Assembly: GCA_002369175.1 (NCBI GenBank)
Contig: DFES01000164.1
Span: 1-23,262 of the forward strand
Length of the DNA: 23,262 nucleotides
From: Selenomonadaceae bacterium UBA3796
GTDB lineage: Bacteria; Bacillota; Negativicutes; Selenomonadales; Selenomonadaceae
Direction: 5' to 3'
Part shown: positions 20,712-23,262 of the stretch, piece by piece
How the letters are laid out: every line of letters begins with the position of its first letter
Position numbering within the stretch: position 1 is the first letter of the stretch
Made by a program: the position numbers and the translations under genes
Notes under the pieces: model-generated
Seen by the model: only the letters and a program-made list of their open reading frames with translations
Told to the model about the DNA's origin: nothing
Database searches by the model: none

Positions 20712-21751
20712 CAATCCCACTCCATTTCTGTATGTATTCTAGCAACGGAAATATCGCGATAACGTCCCAGGTCTTCCAGCAAAGCAGAGAAGCATCTGCG
20801 GACACGCGCCGGATCCCCGTTTCCGAGGTGCCAGTCAATCAGTGATTCCCGAAATTGGCTGGACAGCGCTTTGACCTCAACACTTGCAAGGAAGGGGTAT
20901 ATTTCGGCGAACAGTTTGTCTGCTTCCCCGGCTGCAATCAGTGCTTGTTTCCTTTCCTCCCTGCCGGCGGAAGCCAGCGAGGCAACTGTCTTTTGCAATT
21001 GCTCCAGCTGATGTGCAGCCATGCGCTTTTTCTCCGCCAGTTTTCCTTGGGGCGTCATGTTCCAGGCCGTGTTCCATTCCTCATAGGAAAGTTCATGAGA
21101 GAGAAACTGCGTTCCCTTTTCCAGGGGCAGGTACTCCGCCTTCGGCAGCCATTTTCTGCATGCGTCCGCGAGTTCTCTTTGCGCCGTCAGGCAGAAGAAC
21201 CGCCCGGACGGGCGCAATTTCACGAGCAGCTCCGCTATTCTGTCCGGATGGAGTTCTCCTGCGGCATCATCCAGGAACAGCACATCAAAAGAACCATCTG
21301 CCAAGGGGCGAAGCTCCGTCTTCATGGGGAGCGGCAGAATATTTTCCCTCGGAAGGGAACCGTCCATGTCCCGGCACATATGCCATAAAGAGCTGTCCGG
21401 ACAGAAGAGCTCCAACATTTCAGCGGTTCGAAGATCCGGCGGATCTGCCAGGCTCCCGCCTACACGCAGAAACCGGAGGGGACGCGTCTTTTTCCAAAGC
21501 TCCTTCACCAGGAGGGTCATCATCAGGATATGACCCAGGTTCCGGTTTCCCAAAGACTGGAGGATGTTACCCAATTGCTTTGAAAAAGGCTCTTTTTGAC
21601 GGCCTTCCCCATAGGCAGGTTCCAGCTCCCCCATGCTCACCGAACTGTGATTGTCGTAGACGTTGGAAGTATCCAGCAAAATGCGCTGCACTCCGTTGTC
21701 CTGCTGAAAGAAGACGCACCTGCCGTTAAATCCGACCATGCTCAACTTCAT
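20708..21751 (-). CDS. methyltransferase-like protein of unknown function
   Basis: This is a 347-residue protein beginning at the ATG that overlaps the upstream stop as TGATG (GTG three bases earlier is an alternative). The middle looks like a degenerate class I methyltransferase fold: LRFLRVGGSLADPP with an acidic TAEMLELF helix (about residues 90-120), DGSFDVLFLDDAAGEL and LVKLRPSGRFFCLT (about 150-190). The canonical G-x-G-x-G loop is poor. The C-terminal third is helical with a charged coiled-coil stretch (AEKKRMAAHQLEQLQKTVAS). It lies between a glycosyltransferase and rfbC with overlapping ends, so it belongs to the surface-sugar pathway. It may methylate a sugar or act as a scaffold. 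I recognise no named family. Confidence 0.65.
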   Translation of the reverse strand: MKLSMVGFNGRCVFFQQDNGVQRILLDTSNVYDNHSSVSMGELEPAYGEGRQKEPFSKQLGNILQSLGNRNLGHILMMTLLVKELWKKTRPLRFLRVGGSLADPPDLRTAEMLELFCPDSSLWHMCRDMDGSLPRENILPLPMKTELRPLADGSFDVLFLDDAAGELHPDRIAELLVKLRPSGRFFCLTAQRELADACRKWLPKAEYLPLEKGTQFLSHELSYEEWNTAWNMTPQGKLAEKKRMAAHQLEQLQKTVASLASAGREERKQALIAAGEADKLFAEIYPFLASVEVKALSSQFRESLIDWHLGNGDPARVRRCFSALLEDLGRYRDISVARIHTEMEWDC

Positions 21752-22902
21752 CACACTCCCATGCCGTTTCCTGAGATGCGGTTTCGCGGCGGCTCGTCAA
21801 AAAGCAGATAATGAAGCCGCGCCGCAATCTTGAGAAAATCAAAATTTTCCCGTCCGTAGACCTCGGCTCTTTGGCCGCCGGCAAGAAGACGCTTCGGGTC
21901 ACGGCAGACACGCAGGAGGATGTCTGCCAGCGCTCGTGTGCTGCCAATGGGGAAAATCTCACCGCAGGCGCCGTCGTCCACCACATCCGAAGCACCGTCT
22001 ATATCCGATGTGATCATGTAGCACCCTCCGTAGAGGGCTTCTGCCACCACATTGGGAGTTCCTCCTTCCATAGCGGAGGTCAGGGCAAAGATCTTTGCCC
22101 TGCGGTACTCTTCCATGAGGCGTTTCTTATCCTGAATGGGACCGGTAAATTCTACGCAGTCCCTCAATTCTGGGTACCGTTCAAAATACTTCTTTTTGTA
22201 TCCGCGCTCAAACGCACGGTCAATGTTTCCAATCAAGCGCAGGCGCCATCCCGGGAGAGCCGGCGCCGTTGCTGCAAAGGCTTCCAGCAAGACCTGGCTG
22301 GCTTTCTGGGCAGTGCCGATGCGCCCCACCGTCAGGATGACATTTTCCTTCCCGTTGAAATCCACATGGACATCCCCGCCGGCAAAATCATAGTAGCCAT
22401 TCGGCAAATAATCCAGGCGGCAGGGCCATTTGGCAGAGAGGTACCGCTGCATGCGCCGGCAGCTCACCCCGATGACATCGCACTGGGAAAGAAACCGTTG
22501 AAAGAGTTCCTGATCCGGAGGGATCCGATTCATCCACCAGCCGTTGGGATCCAGTTCCAGATATACTTTTCCGTCGGGGCGCAGCTCCCGATAACGCTCC
22601 AAGAGAGCGTAGTAGAAGGGAAGAGGTCCATGCATGACGAAAACGTCCATATCCTCTGCCTGTTTTTCCATGTAGTCCAGCAGATGTTCCTGCTCCGGAG
22701 ACTCCATTCGTGCCAGTTCCAGACCCTTCACATAGGTGTCCAGGGACGGATACGGCCCGCCTCTCCCGGTCACCATCACGGAGTGAAATCCATACTCTTT
22801 GTGGAAAATATAGGGCACGACACCAACATTCTTTGTGAGCTGCTGGTCATACCATCCGCCATAAGGCGCAAAGCAGTACATGCCCCGTCTGCCTTCACGC
22901 AC
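21751..22902 (-). CDS. glycosyltransferase, GT4 type
   Basis: This 383-residue GT-B fold enzyme probably adds rhamnose or another sugar to a surface glycan. The N-domain contains VMVTGRGGPYPSLDTYVKGLE and MDVFVMHGPLPFYYALLERY in parts, and YLELDPNGWWMNRIP. The C-domain has VILTVGRIGTAQKASQVLLEAF, WRLRLIGNI, VEFTGPI, and the donor-site segment SAMEGGTPNVVAEALYGGC, in which the EX7E motif (E-G-G-T-P-N-V-V-A-E) is intact. The GTG start at 22900-22902 (complement) is favoured by GGGGGGA eight bases upstream; ATG 22881 is a possible alternative. The gene lies 36 bases after rfbA, with a degenerate cassette copy in the gap. Confidence 0.88.
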   Translation of the reverse strand: MREGRRGMYCFAPYGGWYDQQLTKNVGVVPYIFHKEYGFHSVMVTGRGGPYPSLDTYVKGLELARMESPEQEHLLDYMEKQAEDMDVFVMHGPLPFYYALLERYRELRPDGKVYLELDPNGWWMNRIPPDQELFQRFLSQCDVIGVSCRRMQRYLSAKWPCRLDYLPNGYYDFAGGDVHVDFNGKENVILTVGRIGTAQKASQVLLEAFAATAPALPGWRLRLIGNIDRAFERGYKKKYFERYPELRDCVEFTGPIQDKKRLMEEYRRAKIFALTSAMEGGTPNVVAEALYGGCYMITSDIDGASDVVDDGACGEIFPIGSTRALADILLRVCRDPKRLLAGGQRAEVYGRENFDFLKIAARLHYLLFDEPPRNRISGNGMGV

Positions 22903-22923
22903 CTGGTCATTCCCCCCGGTTTT

Positions 22924-22942
22924 TGATAACGCGATTGTTCAA
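22924..22942 (-). repeat. dispersed cassette, copy 5 (partial, minus strand)
   Basis: Read on the minus strand, TTGAACAATCGCGTTATCA differs from the conserved 3' half of the cassette at two of nineteen positions. The palindromic half is missing. The rfbA stop codon TGA is formed by this copy, and the -10 hexamer is damaged. It is probably a remnant rather than an active promoter. Confidence 0.65.
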
Positions 22943-23262
22943 CCTTGCACCATCTGTTCCAGGTACAGTCCGTAATCGTTTTTGCGCAGGGGTTCCGCGA
23001 GTCTCAGGACCTGCTCCGCATCAATATAGCCCATGCGGTAGGAAATCTCTTCGATGCAGGCGATTTTCAGCCCCTGCCGCGCCTGAATGGTCTGTACGAA
23101 GGAAGCTGCCTGCAGAAGGGACTCATGGGTTCCGGTGTCCAGCCAGGCATAGCCGCGGCGCATTTTCTGTACGTGCAGTTTCCCGCGCTCAAGGTATACC
23201 CGATTCACATCTGTGATTTCCAGCTCTCCACGGGCGGAGGGTTGGATGGACTTCGCCACCTC
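22939..23262 (-). CDS. rfbA: glucose-1-phosphate thymidylyltransferase, C-terminal part (cut by window edge)
   Basis: The last 107 codons of RfbA, which joins dTTP and glucose-1-phosphate in the first step of dTDP-L-rhamnose synthesis. Recognisable family segments are [21 protein letters not shown], read here as [10 protein letters not shown] then VNRVYLE, followed by [37 protein letters not shown] and [10 protein letters not shown]. The frame stays open to the right edge of the window, so the start and the nucleotide-binding N-domain are outside. It is the first visible gene of the minus-strand rhamnose block. Confidence 0.93.
   Translation of the reverse strand, partial: EVAKSIQPSARGELEITDVNRVYLERGKLHVQKMRRGYAWLDTGTHESLLQAASFVQTIQARQGLKIACIEEISYRMGYIDAEQVLRLAEPLRKNDYGLYLEQMVQG

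Overview
The window looks chromosomal and most likely comes from a diderm member of the Firmicutes (Negativicutes; a Selenomonas-like organism is my best guess). It combines envelope functions of Gram-negative type (a type I secretion operon, dTDP-rhamnose genes) with Firmicutes-type small genes (a DUF1659/DUF2922 pair, a ComK-like protein, strong SD-led starts, extended -10 promoters). Base composition is G+C rich by eye, except for the restriction-modification locus. The genus is inferred, not proven.

Region 1 (1-5272): a gene-free stretch holding a possible small RNA with a clear terminator, then a strong promoter, a structured leader and a cysteine-free, Gly/Asp/Ser/Thr-rich RTX-like exported protein. 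After its terminator a dispersed promoter cassette drives a glycosyltransferase and a translationally coupled methyltransferase-like/glycosyltransferase fusion, closed by a textbook terminator.

Region 2 (5291-11038): a self-contained operon encoding ABC transporter, HlyD-type adaptor and a second ABC transporter, all tightly coupled. Both ABC proteins carry a protease-dead C39-like N-domain, the hallmark of RTX-type exporters. The simplest reading of regions 1 and 2 together is that the RTX-like protein is exported by this apparatus and perhaps modified by the two glycosyltransferases. No outer-membrane TolC-like gene is in view.

Region 3 (11100-15000): a ComK-like regulator with its own promoter, a convergent secreted protein of unknown function, a DUF1659/DUF2922 pair, a coiled-coil hypothetical protein, and a small two-domain sigma-70 family factor.

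Region 4 (15000-19050): an iron-dependent alcohol dehydrogenase, an Eco47II-like type II restriction-modification system (cytosine-5 methyltransferase overlapping the endonuclease gene) and a small heat-shock protein with a long leader.

Region 5 (19051-23262, minus strand): a small membrane protein, then read right to left rfbA (cut by the window edge), a glycosyltransferase, a methyltransferase-like protein, rfbC and a HAD hydrolase. This is a dTDP-rhamnose/surface polysaccharide block.

The most striking non-coding signal is a 39-base cassette: an 8-bp hairpin or palindrome with a 3-base loop, followed by TTGAACAATTGCGTTATAAT. It is intact upstream of three unrelated transcription units (glycosyltransferase, alcohol dehydrogenase, methyltransferase). 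Decayed copies form the 3' end of the sigma-factor gene and overlap the rfbA stop codon.
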